NCBI GenBank assembly: GCA_012934845.2
Contig: WNNJ02000758.1
Coordinates: 62,001-126,000, forward strand
DNA length: 64,000 nucleotides
Origin: Pomphorhynchus laevis
Lineage: Eukaryota > Acanthocephala > Palaeacanthocephala > Echinorhynchida > Pomphorhynchidae
Direction of reading: 5' to 3'
Position numbers and translations under genes: made by a program. Positions within the stretch are counted from its first letter, which is position 1; each line of letters starts with the position of its first letter. The notes under the pieces were generated by a model. It was not told the origin of the DNA. It was given only the letters and a program-made list of their open reading frames with translations, and made no database searches. Positions 29,886 to 42,551 of this stretch are shown here, one piece after another.

Positions 29886-32238
29886 TATCAATTAACTTAT
29901 CAAAAACAGAATTAACACAAGAACAATTTGATTTGTTGAATTTGGGATTGAACTTCGTTACCACTCCTAGAGAATGTAGTCGACAAGATATCTATGAATC
30001 AGTAGGACGTGCTAGTCATGAAGCTTTTAAGAACGTGCACGATGATAACTTAAGATCCGTAATGACAAAAAGGTTTTTTAGTCATCAAGCCTTAAGGAAA
30101 TATACGTCAATAACCTCAAATAACAACTACGAGCCGAACATCTCGAATCGAAACATAACGCTTTGAAAGAACTTCGAAACGAACCTTGATATAATTATAA
30201 AACCATAAAAAAGGGGGCAATATTGTAGTATGGGATACAAAGGATTATTTAATTTAAGCAAATCGACAACTAGAATAAGAATCGCACCTGGAAATTACAT
30301 TAGAAGATGTACTTAAAAGAATTGAAAAGGTTGTTATTGGTATTTTAGAACCAGTTGAAGAGGAAGAAAGTAAGTTTTTTATTAATAGAGTAAGCAGCCC
30401 TGGAAAATTTTACATGCTACCTAAGATTAATAAGGAAATTATTCCATGCTCAGGTAGACCTATAATATCTAACTGCAATATGCCAACAGAGCTACTGTCG
30501 AAGTACCTACACAAACAACTCAAAGATCTTCTAAAAAAACGTAGATTCTTTTGTCAACAGCAGCGATGATGCTATATGTAAATTAACGGCATTAGAGAAC
30601 ACTTTAATACAGAAATGTCTATACTATTAGCAACTCTAGACGTCCAATCTCTATACACATCAATTAATAATGACAACGGTATACGATTAGCTGAAGCACG
30701 AATGTCAAACGCGGATTGGTCAAAAGAAAAGATTGCATCGACACTAAGCTTAATAAAGACTGTTGGGAAATAATATTTTCGAGTTTCCGGAACACTTCTT
30801 TGAGCAACTACAAGGAACAGCAATGGGAACTGCTGTACCATCGGTCTATGCAAACCTCTATCTAGCAGAAATTGATGAATATTTTCTTAAAAAAACAGCA
30901 AATCAAACCAGTCGTTTGGATAAGATACATAGATGACATAATGTTTGTGTGGCCTGGTGATAAAGCAAGCTTTGAAGCCATGGTTAGTGTTTTGAATAAA
31001 GAAAGCGAGCTAAAGTTTACACTACAAATAGATACAAATCACCATCACACAAACTTCTTAGACATTGACATTGAAATAAAGGACGGAAGGATGCATACTA
31101 AGATATATAGGAAGCCGACCTGGGTTCCATCCTATATATACACAGCTCTTACCCGGCAATGGTAAAGAAAAATATTATATATAATGAAGCATTAAGGGCA
31201 AGGAAAATATGCTCCACTAATGAGGCCTTGGAACTTGAAATGTGCAATCTTACTTATCACCTACAAAACCGAGGATATGCAAACAGGCTAATATATGAGA
31301 CTATAAATAGAGCACGAGCACAAAGTAGACAAACACTTCTAAATAAAGAGCAAAGAAATCCTGAAGCAAATAAAAGTATGTGATATGTATCCACCATGTT
31401 CCACCCAGCTCTTAAAACACTTCCGAATGATCTATTGCGAGCTTTAAGGAAGTATCAATAATAAATCCTAATGAAAGCAAAAAACCGGTCACATATTGCA
31501 CAAACTTTAGCAATATTAGGAAATTAATTGTTTACTCGGGAATGAGAAAAGAATCTAATAACAAAGAGTACGTTGGAGTCAACCAGTGCAGAAAGTCACG
31601 TTGTAAGTGCTGTCTTGAAATCCAAGAAGGTCAATATTTTCAAAGCACCAAAACGAAGCTACAACATAAGATCAAAGGAAATTATTCGTGTAAAAGTGAA
31701 GGAGTAGTATATCTAGCAACCTGTAAGAGTTGCTAACAACAATATGTCGGTGAAACAAAACGCCAATTGAAAGACCGATTAAAAAATCGAAGGGCAGATA
31801 TCAAGTCATTAATCTCGGGTAAATATGAAAATTACAAAGTGTCAATAGATGATGACAATGTTCCTAAAAAATTTAATACGGACGGTGTAGTAGCGCACTG
31901 TGTAGAATACCCGTCACATGAATTCGTTACAACAATAATCAACGCAGATATCAAAGGATACTGTGAACGTACAACAGTAGAAGACTACTAGATAGAACAA
32001 CTTATGACGGACAAAATGCTAAATGATGAAAACAAGTATGACTTTTATAAAAGAAAAAAATCACCATAAAGTCGAGAAGTTCTTCCGTGGTGAATGATGA
32101 CAAAATTTAATATAAAGTTGCAAACGCTGTAGTTTTGATGTTGTGTATAAGCAAAAACTGAAGGTGGCATTATGCCGAGACTTTTTAATTAAATAATACT
32201 CTTGTTGTATTTTTACCTCTTTTGGATACTGATTTTTC
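29886..32238 (+). mobile_element. Penelope-type PLE with C-terminal GIY-YIG
   Basis: A canonical-order PLE. The N-terminal region has LTQEQFDLLNLGLNFVTTP (29920). RT parts include FYMLPKINKEIIPCSGRPII (about 30410), LATLDVQSLYTSINND (30630), GTAMGTAVPSVYANLYLAEI (about 30820) and WIRYIDDIMFVWPG (30917). Then comes IYRKPTWVPSYIYTA, and a C-terminal GIY-YIG endonuclease at 31690-31990 with YSCKSEGVVYLATC and QYVGETKRQLKDRL. The endonuclease follows the RT, unlike the Naiad-like copies. It is broken into about six frames. The tail contains CTGAAGGTGGCATTATGCCG near 32159, matched in inverted form at 29400. Confidence 0.75.
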
Positions 32239-33190
32239 AAATATTAAAGCATCTTAAAATGATCCAACAATACGGGTGTAAATCAAATTCGATTTTACCT
32301 ATATATAACATGTGGATACGTCATCTGGATCTATAATTACTGGTAGAAATATTTGCATGAATTAAAATTGATAATAATCGTATTTTTGACTACGAAACCG
32401 TAATACATCACTAGAATATTAAAGGAGCCAATGTTGATTTTTTATAGAAACAATCTACAGATTGCAATGCAAAGCCTATAAAATACAATAATGAAAACCG
32501 TAAGGCACGATTTCTTACATTATTCCGTAATTTTTAGTAAATCAGCAAATAATGTTTGTTGAGCTAACGATCAATATTAATAGATCTTTTTATTTTATAC
32601 TAATTTAAATTTGGAGAGGCTGATTGTTTTCAATAAAACTTTGATTAGTTTTTTCGATGTGCACACGCCATGTAAGTGTTAAAGATTGATATTTTCAAAA
32701 TGCATACTACCGTTGACGATTTCTTAATTGTTATTACCTTTTTATTAAAGTATATTAGTATTTCTCAAACCTTTTTAACCACCTTCCCAAATAGTCATCA
32801 AGTAAATCTTTTAGAGACTTCCTTCTGCAACCAAAAATCCACGTATGCTTTTTTTTACAAGAAGCCTAAATTTTAAGTATTTTTCAACAAACTACCTTCT
32901 CGGCATATTACGAGATTCATTCACCTCGCATAACCATAAGTAATTGAATTCAGCACCAAATTTGATATTCTCATATTTATTACATCTTGGTATATTTCAA
33001 TCATTTACTTCTGCAGAGATTTCAAATAATTAAAATAAATCGTCAAGAGATCGTTATTTACTGTAGATGTTTGTAACAAATTATTACTAATTCACTGTTT
33101 TCTTTAATGAATTATCAATATTATATCGATGTTAAAATCGTTATTAACTATATTTCAGATCGATCTATAATGGTGTATTTTCACATTAAT
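32239..33190. other. No gene seen
   Basis: A/T-rich unique-looking sequence. Open stretches here (such as 32676-32876) have random composition and no recognisable motif. Confidence 0.5.
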
Positions 33191-33198
33191 AGTATGAG

Positions 33199-33345
33199 AT
33201 GATGTCTACTGAGAGAGCGGCGAAATACTCAACCCTAGATTCTCCGCTGTACGGAACGATCCTGTGCTTTGGAGATGGGTGGTGGTCATTTGACGATCTT
33301 AACAACATGCATTTTGATAATTTAGTTGCAGGTTTAACATTAGAA
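33199..33345 (+). CDS. Possible first or internal exon of an unknown host gene
   Basis: The 49 codons from ATG 33199 read like protein (MMSTERAAKYSTLDSPLYG, then LCFGDGWWSFDDLNN) in a more balanced base composition than the surroundings. They end exactly at a strong donor, GAA|GTGAGT, at 33345/33346 in phase 0. An acceptor-like TTAATAG lies at 33186-33192, so the exon could also be internal. No partner exon was found, and phase 0 does not match the first exon at 44646 directly. The protein is not recognised. Confidence 0.35.
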
Positions 33346-34670
33346 GTGAGTTCCTCCTGAAATACTACAACATAATAACATTTTAATACGCGCTGCGGAA
33401 GCTGTTCTATATGACTTTAATTTGAATTTTACATATCAATTTATTAATTCTTTTTACTCTTTGATTGCAGCTTGAATGAACCAAGAAATTTATTAGACGG
33501 AAAAATAAATAAGTTGCAATATTTCAGCAGTTACTTCTGTTACCTTCAAATAAAGAAATTATGCCTTTCAATAATCTTTTACAAGTTTTTTACACATTTT
33601 ATTAAAACAATAAAATGACAGAAGCAACATCACAGTACAGCAATTCACCTATTCTTTGATGCCACATACTTTTTGAATCCTTTTGACTGTACTATCACCT
33701 TAAAAATGCCTTATTTATTGTTTACTGAATTGTTGTTATACGGCCGTTTACGAATATCATATTTTCGTAATTTTGGATTTTTAAGAAAATAACGTTTTTT
33801 AATTATATTGGTAATATGCATATCATTGATGAAATGCTGAATGGTTTATAAAAGATAAATATTAATTTGTTAATAAATAATTAAATAATTATTAATCATT
33901 AATTACTAATTAATTTATTTTATTATTAAATAAAACTTTTAAAAATACAATTATTAAATACTTTTTGGTCCTTTTGACTCAAAAAGTACTTTTTACTCAA
34001 AATGTATTAATAATAAATAATATATTTTTTAATTTATTAAAATAACAAATTAATTATCTAATTAATTAAATAATTATTAATATTCATTTTTACCAAGGAA
34101 TATAAATAATTATGATTTATATAAATTAATAGTATTTTCCAATATATCCTTTTATAAACATTATGTTTTGAGAATTTTGTTCAAATTTTATTAAAAAGTT
34201 TTTTAATTCTAAATTACAACAATTATCAATTTATATTCTTGTTTCGTTAAAGAGTTTCAACGATTTATTCAACCGCTATTACAACATATTTTTAGTATGT
34301 AAAAATAATTTGTGTACTTATGAATATCACATTTACTTTGAGTTAATAAATGCGCACGCTCCTTTTAAAATCTGTGTAAGCAAAATCATGAAATCTACTA
34401 ATAGCTTTTAAAAGTAAAAATTACCAATTTAAATAATTAACACCATTTAATTACACCGACAAAAACATAATACATTGTCAGTGATTTATTTATTTTGAAA
34501 TTTGATTCTATATTTTAAAAGAAAGATTGATAAATAGCAGGTTGCCGGGCAGAATTATAAATTAATTATAATAATAATTATTTATTGCCGGGCAGAATAT
34601 TCATACCGTGATTTAAAGACTGGCAATTTCGAAACCTTAAAAAATAATAAATGCCGTTATATCGCAAATA
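33346..34670. other. No gene seen; short direct repeat
   Basis: Very A/T-rich. TTGCCGGGCAGAAT is repeated at about 34542 and 34587. Nothing else is recognisable. Confidence 0.5.
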
Positions 34671-36642
34671 TATTAATTCAGCTAACTGAGTTTACGTATT
34701 TAATATAATTATAAAATCAAAAATAAATAAATAAAAATATATATAATAATGCTAAATCAATAAAGCAAAATTAAATAATTAGAAAATAAAAAATTATAAG
34801 TAATTGTTAAATACCTTTATATAACTTATATTTAGTTAAAATAAAAATTGAATTTCAAAATAAAAGTAAATTTTATGAATTGACTAATAAATAACAGACG
34901 TTGTATCAGAAAAAGGATTGGAGGTTATCAGGAGGAACCGCTATTGTATCAGGTTTCGGCCCATAACTCCTCTACCCAACATAGCAGCGGGGCTAAATAC
35001 GTGTTAAGGAGGTATTTCCTCTAATTAAAGTTAATTATATAGTATCTTATTATAATACAAATTATATTATTTATTATCCATAAAAATTTTCCGCTAATGA
35101 TTTTAAATTAATTTTTAATATTATTGTGTTGATTTATATATTTTACTATATTCTGCTTGATGATATTTTTATAGAACCTAGTTTAAATGATGTAGTTTTA
35201 ACGTAGTTTAAAATATGCATCTATTAAAGTATTTAAATGATTCTGAAGAAAGCCATAATCGTTACAAATTGTTGCAATTCTTAAAATTTCATTATTTCAT
35301 GTATAATATTTTACATATGGTCTGCATGAATGCTCATGCAAAAAAATATTTTTTGTAAATTTAAATGTCATCTTTACGATATAAATTAAAAGTAGTTTTA
35401 ATTGATGATAATTCAATGTTTATATCTAGATATATACATTCTTTATCATTAATATTGGTTTTATTAATAATTAGGCTACCTGGATGAATCTGTTCTCTTA
35501 TTAAATACAAATTATCAGAGTTAAATACACATACATCATCGATGTATCGAAACATGTATTTCATATCTTTATATTGTTTAGATTTATTTTTCACAGTTAT
35601 GAACAAATTCATATTCGATAAAGCTTAAAAATAAATCAGCTATAATTAGGCCACTATTACCTCTCATTGGAACACCCTTTACTCGTTTGAATATAGATGC
35701 CCCAACTATTAAATAACTTTAATATTTCCAAATATTGAAGGCGTATATTAATTCAATTTTATTTATATACCTATATTTACTTGATGGTTCAATTTTTGCT
35801 AGATATGCGTTATAGTTACAATAACATATGTGTAAATATTTTTCCGAATATAAGATTAATTAGTTTTACTAACGCTTCTTTAATATCTACTAAATCTAGA
35901 TGTGTATAAAGCGTACTAAAATCGTATGTATTTATATTTTGAAAATTTATTCCTTTTGTCTGTTCTAAAAATTCTTTTGTAGAATTAATACTGAAATAGT
36001 GTTTTATACCAGTATTAATTTCGATTACCTTACAATATTTTTTGAAGTGTGCTTTGATTACTTTAAGTATTTTATTCATAGACAGAAAGTGGTTTTAAGG
36101 TTTATTTAAACGCACTACATATGAACCTAGGTTTTATTGGATTTTTATGTAATTTTAGGATTCCAATATAATATAGGTATAGTTTTATTATCTCATTCAA
36201 CCTTTATACCCTTTTTATCCATTATAGAACAAGTGACTTGTAATAATTGTTTCAAAACTCAACTTACTACGTTCATATGTTGGATTTACATTTAAATCCT
36301 TAGAACTAACCTCTTTCATTAGTATATCATTATAAAGCTTTTTGCATATGAAGACAAAGTTATTACTAGCTTTATCAATAGTTGTTATAATATAGTTATC
36401 CTTTAATTTAGTTAGTTCTTTATACATATCTTTATTAATTTTATCTTTTCTTTTATAATATTTTGTTATTTTCATTTTATTTTTAATTTTATTAAAAATA
36501 TATAATTTTTCCAAATTTTAATCTTAGATGTATTTTAACTTTCGCTATTAATCAGCTTATTAAAGTAACGATTTTTTGATTTTATTTTCAAATTATTATT
36601 TAATCTATATTTATACCATTTAGATATCATTTTCCTAAATTC
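34671..36642 (-). mobile_element. Naiad-like PLE copy D, 3' part
   Basis: In minus order: RT N-terminal region (36514-36215, LKDNYIITTIDKASNNFVFI), GIKHYFSINSTKEFLEQTKG and YDFSTLYTHLDLVDIKEALV (36079-35816), MKYMFRYIDDVCVF (about 35560), terminal module (about 35060-34880) and tail ending at TCAGCTAACTGAG (34680). Several frame breaks are present. The piece 34671-35913 is nearly identical, in inverted orientation, to 42552-43795. The 5' side is cut by LINE-J copy 4 at 36643. Confidence 0.8.
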
Positions 36643-36653
36643 ATTGTTTTCAA
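36643..36653. repeat. Target-site duplication of LINE-J copy 4 (3' side)
   Basis: ATTGTTTTCAA, identical to 40664-40674. Confidence 0.85.
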
Positions 36654-36799
36654 AAACAACGATTTTATTAAATAATAAATAACAATCATGCAATACAACA
36701 AACAGTTAAGTCAAGTCAGATAGTTAGACAATTCGAATCGCATAACAACATTCAATCTTCAGTTCGAGAATCTTCAGTCTTCAAAGCTACGGCTTCAAA

Positions 36800-39241
36800 T
36801 CCATGGGGATCTGAGCCCCCCAACCAATCCAACACGCCGCTTTCCGACTGAACCACCCGGGGTCTTTCACCCCCGAAGAGACCAGTCAGCGCGGACTATG
36901 TTGGGTAAGCGAGAGATGAGGAGCTTAAGAAACCTTAGTCTTTGCTCTGGGGAACGTCCTCTAGAGAAGAAGACTAATCCCGAGATAGCCCAAGTGCCCC
37001 AGAGGCGCACCTGGGTATTCCCATTCAACGACAGATGCTGGGCCCGTTTCAGAGCCCAACTAGCTCTCTTCAGGATACGTTTAAGTCTATCCAGGTCAGC
37101 TTTCGCCGACCAGTTCACCGAAACAGTGAACCCCAGGTATTTTACTCGACTTGTGAAGGTAGGGAGTGGATCAGAGGCAAATAATGAGGCAAGAGCAGAG
37201 AGTGCTAGTCTCTTAAGCTTTTGCTTCGTCGCAGGGGAGCCATGAAAACAACCACCTGCGATTTGGTGGAGTTTAAAACAAGATTGGACCTGGGCAACTG
37301 GTCATTTAATCTTAAAAAGAATCGGCTGATGTCAGAGACTACGTCCTTACACCTGCGTCCAGAGAACAGGGTTGTGGTGTCATCAGCGTACACCACTAGA
37401 CGTTGATCACGTTTGAATATTTTGAACAGATTGATGGTGGCAACAAGATATAAGATAGGAGAGAGGGGAACCTTGAGGCACACCCGTAATAGGGTAGAAC
37501 TGACGCGCATCAGGGTCGTCTTCGTAATAAAATCGCTTGGTGTACAACAGTATCTCCACCCTGTTAACAATTCTCGCAGGCAACCCGAGGGACCTGAGAG
37601 AAGAGATAACAAAAGAAATGGAGATGCGGTTTAATGCAGCAGAAAAGTCAAGGAAAACAGCCACAGCAAGTTGATGGCTATTCTCCCGACAGAACTGATG
37701 CACTTCACCTACTGCTGAATGGACCGAGCGACCTTTGACGAACCCATGGAAACCAGGTGGGATTAAGTTACGCCTACTTAAATGGTCGCGGATTCTACGC
37801 GCAAGCGCTTTTTCGTAGATCGAAACGAGGGAATTTTGAATCGAAATGGGCCGCAGGTCTTTAGGACATGAGACCGGATATTTCTTTGGAATAAAAATTC
37901 TACGGCTAATGTTGATGCCGGCCACATCGGATGGGGTGGCTAATAGCATTGTGACGGCCACCTTCCTTCTTTGATCGGCTGTCAAAAGCTGACAGACACG
38001 AGAAGAGAGTGGAGCGACGGTTTTGGAGGTGCCCGGAAGAGGCCCCCAGGCATTGAGAATATCTGGAACTGATATATCTCTACTCCTGAAGTCTCCCCAA
38101 GGCGGGATTGGTTGCGGTGATTGAGTGGCTCCATAGTTGTGTAGGGATAGTGACTCTTCCAAAACTCTATCAAGACCAATACTTCCGATCCACCCAGATG
38201 CTCTATCCTTCCAACAATCAAACTTCTCTTTCTTGAATATCTTCCAGAAGGAAGACTGAGAAGGGTTAAGACGAGCAATGCTCGACTTATCTTTGCTCAG
38301 CTGGAACCAGTATCTGGTACGCCAGTATTCTATCGAGAGCGTCTGTTTGGCAGAAGAAGAGAGGTTAGGGAGATGCAGCAGTTTGGACAGGACCCTGAGT
38401 TTTGTCTGAGTGGGACTGAAAATGTGACCTTTATAGGTAGTCGATAAAATCGCGGTGGCTTGCGAAGAGAGATAGGAATTAAATCCGGTTAAACTCTCAT
38501 TGCCAATTCGGGGGAAGCGTTGGATAGCTGCTCGGAAGACAGCCACCCTGATGGGATCAAAGTGGAATCTTCTACGAAGCAGGGAATCCTCTTCTATCCG
38601 CCAACGAATCAGGTCATGAGAGGTGGACAGATGTTGCCGCGATTGCTCCGTGCAGAAGGGTTTAAGCAACCACTTCTCATGGAGCAATAATAAGTCGAGG
38701 AGAGAATTCGTTGATGTGCAATGAAAGGAGGGGGACGGTGGTTTATGAATAAGATAACCGTTCCTGGCTCTGCGAAGTGCTGCATTAATCCAACGACCAG
38801 TTCTGTCGTTGAAGTCACCTAGTACCATGTCATAGCCGCCGTCAATAATCCCATCCAGGAGGTCACGGTTCTTGTGAATCTCCCTAGACGAATGTAAACG
38901 TTGGCAAGATTAAGGCGTTTACCGTTCTTAACGAGTGCTATAACTAAACAAGACAGAGCTGTACACGAGAAGTTTAAAATGAGGGAAGACCTTAAAGAGC
39001 ATTTAACTAAGGTCAAGAGTCCTTGAGATGAAGAGGAGTGAGGCGGGGTTATATACGGAGTATAGTGGGTATAAATGTGCTTAGGGATAAATCGAGTAAT
39101 GTCCTGGGGGAGACGGATAGACCGTGTCTCCTGAAGGACTATAACATCTGCGTCTCTACCAGATAGAAGCCTAAGGGCAGAAGCACCTCCCGAATTCCAC
39201 TGAAGAATATTCAGTGAAAAAGGCTCGGGCTTACTCACCAT
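36800..39241 (-). pseudogene. LINE-J copy 4 ORF2 (endonuclease-RT)
   Basis: The ATG at 39241 gives FSLNILQWNSGGASALRL and ADVIVLQETRSIRLPQD (endonuclease motifs). The frame changes near 38880, after which the 473-codon frame 38828-37407 runs from LGDFNDRTGRWINAALRRAR through LRPISIQNSLVSIYEKAL, PPGFHGFVKGRSVHSAV, AVAVFLDFSAALNRI and GVPQGSPLS. A 2-bp deletion there shifts into the frame 37612-37205 (LSPILYLVATIN, LVVYADDTTTLFSG), and a further shift near 37245 leads to the thumb and C-terminus (NWSAKADLDRLKRILKRA, to a GWFSRKAACW-like end near 36800). Endonuclease and RT catalytic motifs are all present, but split. Confidence 0.8.
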
Positions 39242-39274
39242 TGTGATAGATTAGTTGAGACGGGAGTAGCCGAC

Positions 39275-40642
39275 CTAGACAGAGCCAGGAGTGGGAAGGT
39301 TGCCCTTCCCACCACCAGCCCTATCAGGGGTCAGTACACCCTGGGCGATATCTTCATCTCCCAGGCCGTAAAGGTGCTTACCCATTTTATTTGGGGGAAC
39401 CGTCCGAGCGGACCCGCCTCTCTTCTTTGATTTAGGTGTAACTGTAACTTCAGGGGAAGACGGAGCAGCCAGAAACGCTCCAAGCAAGGGAGAAATCATT
39501 TGCTGTAACTGAACAAGGATTACTTTCTTATTATTGTCTAATAAAAATAAGATATCTTTATTCGACATTATATCGTTTACAGGTGGATCCGACGCTGCTT
39601 TGACAAAAGATTTAGTCTCAGAGGGAGATGCAGAGTGCCTATTCCTGTATTCCATAAAGGATCGACAACGACGGGACCACGCTGGGTGGTCACCGCCGCA
39701 ATTCTTGCATATAGAGGATTCAATACATTTGATGTCCTCCACCAATGAAGGACAGTCTGCCTTTGAGCATATCCCACAACATTTTTCTTCCTTACAAGTG
39801 GAGGCCCAATGCCCCCACTTGTGGCAGTTGTTACAGTGTGGATATGTTAAGCAGTTGGAATCGATGAGCATAAATTTGAGGTTATACCCCATAAAGGGGT
39901 TAACCGTGTTCAAGCAAAGGATCTGAGCATTTTCGAGATTACAGGAGGCGAAGGCTTCCGAAAGCGCCTCCCCTGTTTTTGATTTTAAAGGCCTGATTGT
40001 AGGAAGTTTGTATAGCTTCTTTAAATTCTCTAGATCAGGTTGTTCTAGATATGCCGAAAAGTTGTTGATTTTAACTGTTGCCTGTATAGGCTTAATTTCC
40101 AGTGTTCCAGAGTTAGAAAGAAATGAATCAAAAAATTTTTTATATGCGATCATGAGATCATGTGTAGTAAAAGATACTCTGATCGAATTATTGAAGATTT
40201 TTATACTGTTAAATAGAACCCTTCCAGGGTATTCTAATGTGAACTTTCTCAGAAAAATGTTGAATAGTAAATGACGTTCTACCGGCTTTGTTGCAGTAAT
40301 AATAGATAAGTTTTGTAGTTTTTTAATAGGGGGAGTTCCCCTTTTTCGATTGAAGGAACAAAAACGGTACTCACGTGGTTGGTAGAGTTAATAATTGGAA
40401 ATACCTTATCCAAAGTAGCATTTTCCATCACTGAATTGATTGATTGAGAAGAGTTCATATTAGCTGCAATAGAGTATGCTACCACAGTATTACTATTGAC
40501 CATAAAGTTGTCTTGATCGGTGGTTAGAATGTCTGGAACAGCTATAATATCCTCTTTTCCATTAGAAAAAAACAGCTTTTTTCGCACCAGAATTGCAAAA
40601 ACTAGAATTTTTGAACCTCCGACTCGCTTGTTACTCGACATG
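39275..40642 (-). pseudogene. LINE-J copy 4 ORF1 (gag-like protein)
   Basis: It starts MSSNKRVGGSKILVFAI near 40642. The first frame runs to 40279 and the 292-codon frame 40153-39275 carries the rest: FFDSFLSNSGTLEIKPIQAT, YKLPTIRPLKSKTGEALSEA, FMGYNLKFMLI, the knuckle HCNNCHKWGHWASTC, a Cys cluster CGICSKADC, and CKNCGGDHPAWSRRC. The helix NKDILFLLDNNKKVILVQL follows, then a basic tail (PKSKKRG). Three Cys/His clusters suggest RNA binding. One frameshift near 40160-40280 separates the two halves. ORF2 starts 33 bp downstream of the stop. Confidence 0.7.
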
Positions 40643-40663
40643 TTTTTTTTTGTTGGAAGCGTG

Positions 40664-40674
40664 ATTGTTTTCAA
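40664..40674. repeat. Target-site duplication of LINE-J copy 4 (5' side)
   Basis: ATTGTTTTCAA, identical to 36643-36653. Confidence 0.85.
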
Positions 40675-40830
40675 TTAATTCTAGATTATGAGTGTTATAT
40701 GTTCATTTATTTAACAAAATTAAGACTTGCAATTGCATTCAGTTTCTATGATGTTTCTAATATTATCGTTACATATTGATTTCAATTCTTTATTATAATT
40801 ACACATTTTTCGTCCTAATAGCGGTAGCAA
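40675..40830 (-). mobile_element. Naiad-like PLE copy D, linker part
   Basis: The reverse complement matches the linker of copy B (about 2120-2280), including ECNCK and the HNLELIEN region, and continues on the other side of LINE-J copy 4 with EFRKMISKWYKYRL-like codons at about 36640. It joins the opposite-strand copy E at about 40830. Confidence 0.75.
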
Positions 40831-40837
40831 CAACAGT

Positions 40838-41705
40838 AAAAACTAAATCTAAACAATATAAATATATGAAATATATGTTTCGATACATTGATGATATATG
40901 TGTATTTAATTCCAATAATTTTTATTCAATTACTGAACAAATTTATCTAGAAAGCCTTATTCTTAACAAAACCAATATTAATGATAAAGAAGGTGTATAT
41001 CTAGATATGAACATTAAATTAACATTAACTAAAACTACTATTAATTTAAATCGTAAAGATGACATATTTAAATTTACAAGAAACATATTTTTGCATGAGC
41101 ATTCATGCATACCATATAATATAAAATATAATACATTAAATAATGAAATTTTAAAAATTGCAACAATATGTAATGATATTGGCTTTCTTCAAAATCATTT
41201 AAATAATTTAATAGATACATATTTTAAACTAGGTTACTATAAAAATAACATCAAGCAGAAAATAGTAAAATATATAAATCAACACAATAATATAAAGAAT
41301 AAATTTAAACTCTTAAGTGGCAAATTTTTATGGATGGATAATAAATAAAATACTTTGTATTAGAATAAGATACTAGATAGTTTTACCAGAGGAAACACAT
41401 CATTAGTATGAATTTGGCCCCGCGGCTATTTTGGGTAGTGGAGTTAGGGCCGGCACCTGATAGCATAGCAGTTCCTCCTGATGACCTCTAATTCTTATTC
41501 TGATACAACGTCTGTTATTTATTAGTCAATTCATAAAAATGACGTTTATTTTAAATTTCAATTTTTTATTTTAACTTGATTTAAATTATAGAACATCTTT
41601 AAAAAAATATTAATTTGATTATTTAATTATTAAATTTTGATTTAGCATTATTATGTTTTGTTTATTTTATAATTATATTAAATACGTAGACTCAGTTAGC
41701 TGATT
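40838..41705 (+). mobile_element. Naiad-like PLE copy E, 3' part
   Basis: The open frame to 41348 covers the RT from KTKSKQYKYMKYMFRYIDDICVF to WMDNK-stop and differs from copy B at only a handful of residues. The terminal module follows (about 41352-41515) with its CTGATGACCTCTAATTC block and tail, ending at GACTCAGTTAGCTGA (about 41690-41705). It is 5'-truncated at an inversion point. High identity to B indicates recent transposition. Confidence 0.8.
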
Positions 41706-42545
41706 TGATCTATTATTTCTTTACTTTTAGTATTATTTACAAGTCCACCTATATTTATGTTATCTATACATTTATTAATGAAATTTGATTTATTGAACAA
41801 ATGATATCTTTTGTAAATCTTATATTTACTAATATCCCCATTACATATAGATTACAGTTTTTTATTATAATTATAAACTGTATCAGAATAAGAATTAGAG
41901 GTCATCAGAAGGAACTGCTATGCTATCAGGTTTCGGCCCCTAACTTCTCTACCCAACATAGCAGCAGGGCCAAATTCATACTAATGATGTGTTTCCTCTG
42001 GTAAAACTATCTAGTATCTTATTCTAATACAAAGTATTTTATTTATTATCCATCCATAAAAATTTGCCACTTAAGAGTTTAAATTTATTCTTTATGTTAT
42101 TGTGTTGATTTATATATTTTACTATTTTCTGCTTGATGTTATTTTTATAGTAACCTAGTTTAAAATATGTATCTATTAAATTATTTGAATGATTTTAAAG
42201 AAAATCAATATCATTAAATATTATAGCAATTCTAAATCATTTCATTATTTAATGTATAATATTTTGTATTATATGGTATGCAGGAATGCTCATGCATATA
42301 TATATTTTTGTACATTTAAATATGTAATCTTTACGATATCAATCAAAAGTAGTTTATATTAATGTTAATTTAATGTTCATATATGAATATATACCTTTAT
42401 CATTAATATTGATTTTATTAAGAATAAGGCTACCTGGATAAATTTGTTCGCTTTTTTATAAAAACTATTAAAGTTAAATGCACATATAACATCAATGTAT
42501 CAAAACATATTTAATATCTTTATCTAATTAAGATTTTTTTATTAA
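41706..42545 (-). mobile_element. Naiad-like PLE copy F, rearranged
   Basis: In minus order: a degraded RT 3' half (42545-42050, FLHEHS-like codons near 42300), the terminal module (about 42040-41880), then pieces of the linker region (41870-41706, matching copy B at about 1830-1890 and 2003-2080). Finding linker sequence after a 3' module suggests a tandem arrangement that has since been shuffled. Confidence 0.6.
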
Positions 42546-42551
42546 ACAGTT

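Larger units (their letters stand above)
36654..40663 (-). mobile_element. LINE-J copy 4, best preserved, inserted in a PLE
   Basis: A 4.0-kb copy flanked by an 11-bp duplication. The 5' end starts CACGCTTCCAAC, 20 bp before the ORF1 ATG. ORF1 is 40642-39275 in two frames and ORF2 39241-36800 in four. The 3' end has ATTTAATAAAATCGTTG. Its long frames (292 and 473 codons) make it the best template for the family in this window. It splits a Naiad-like PLE whose sequence continues on both sides. Nucleotide similarity to copy 3 is very high over the 3' 700 bp. Confidence 0.85.

Noticed and set aside
32150-32190. Hammerhead at the ends of the Penelope-type PLE (29.4 and 32.15 kb)
   Set aside because: CTGAAGG...CCGAAAC / CCGAGAC has the right look, but an essential core A is changed to G in both copies and one also has an altered GAAA. 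At most a dead relic.
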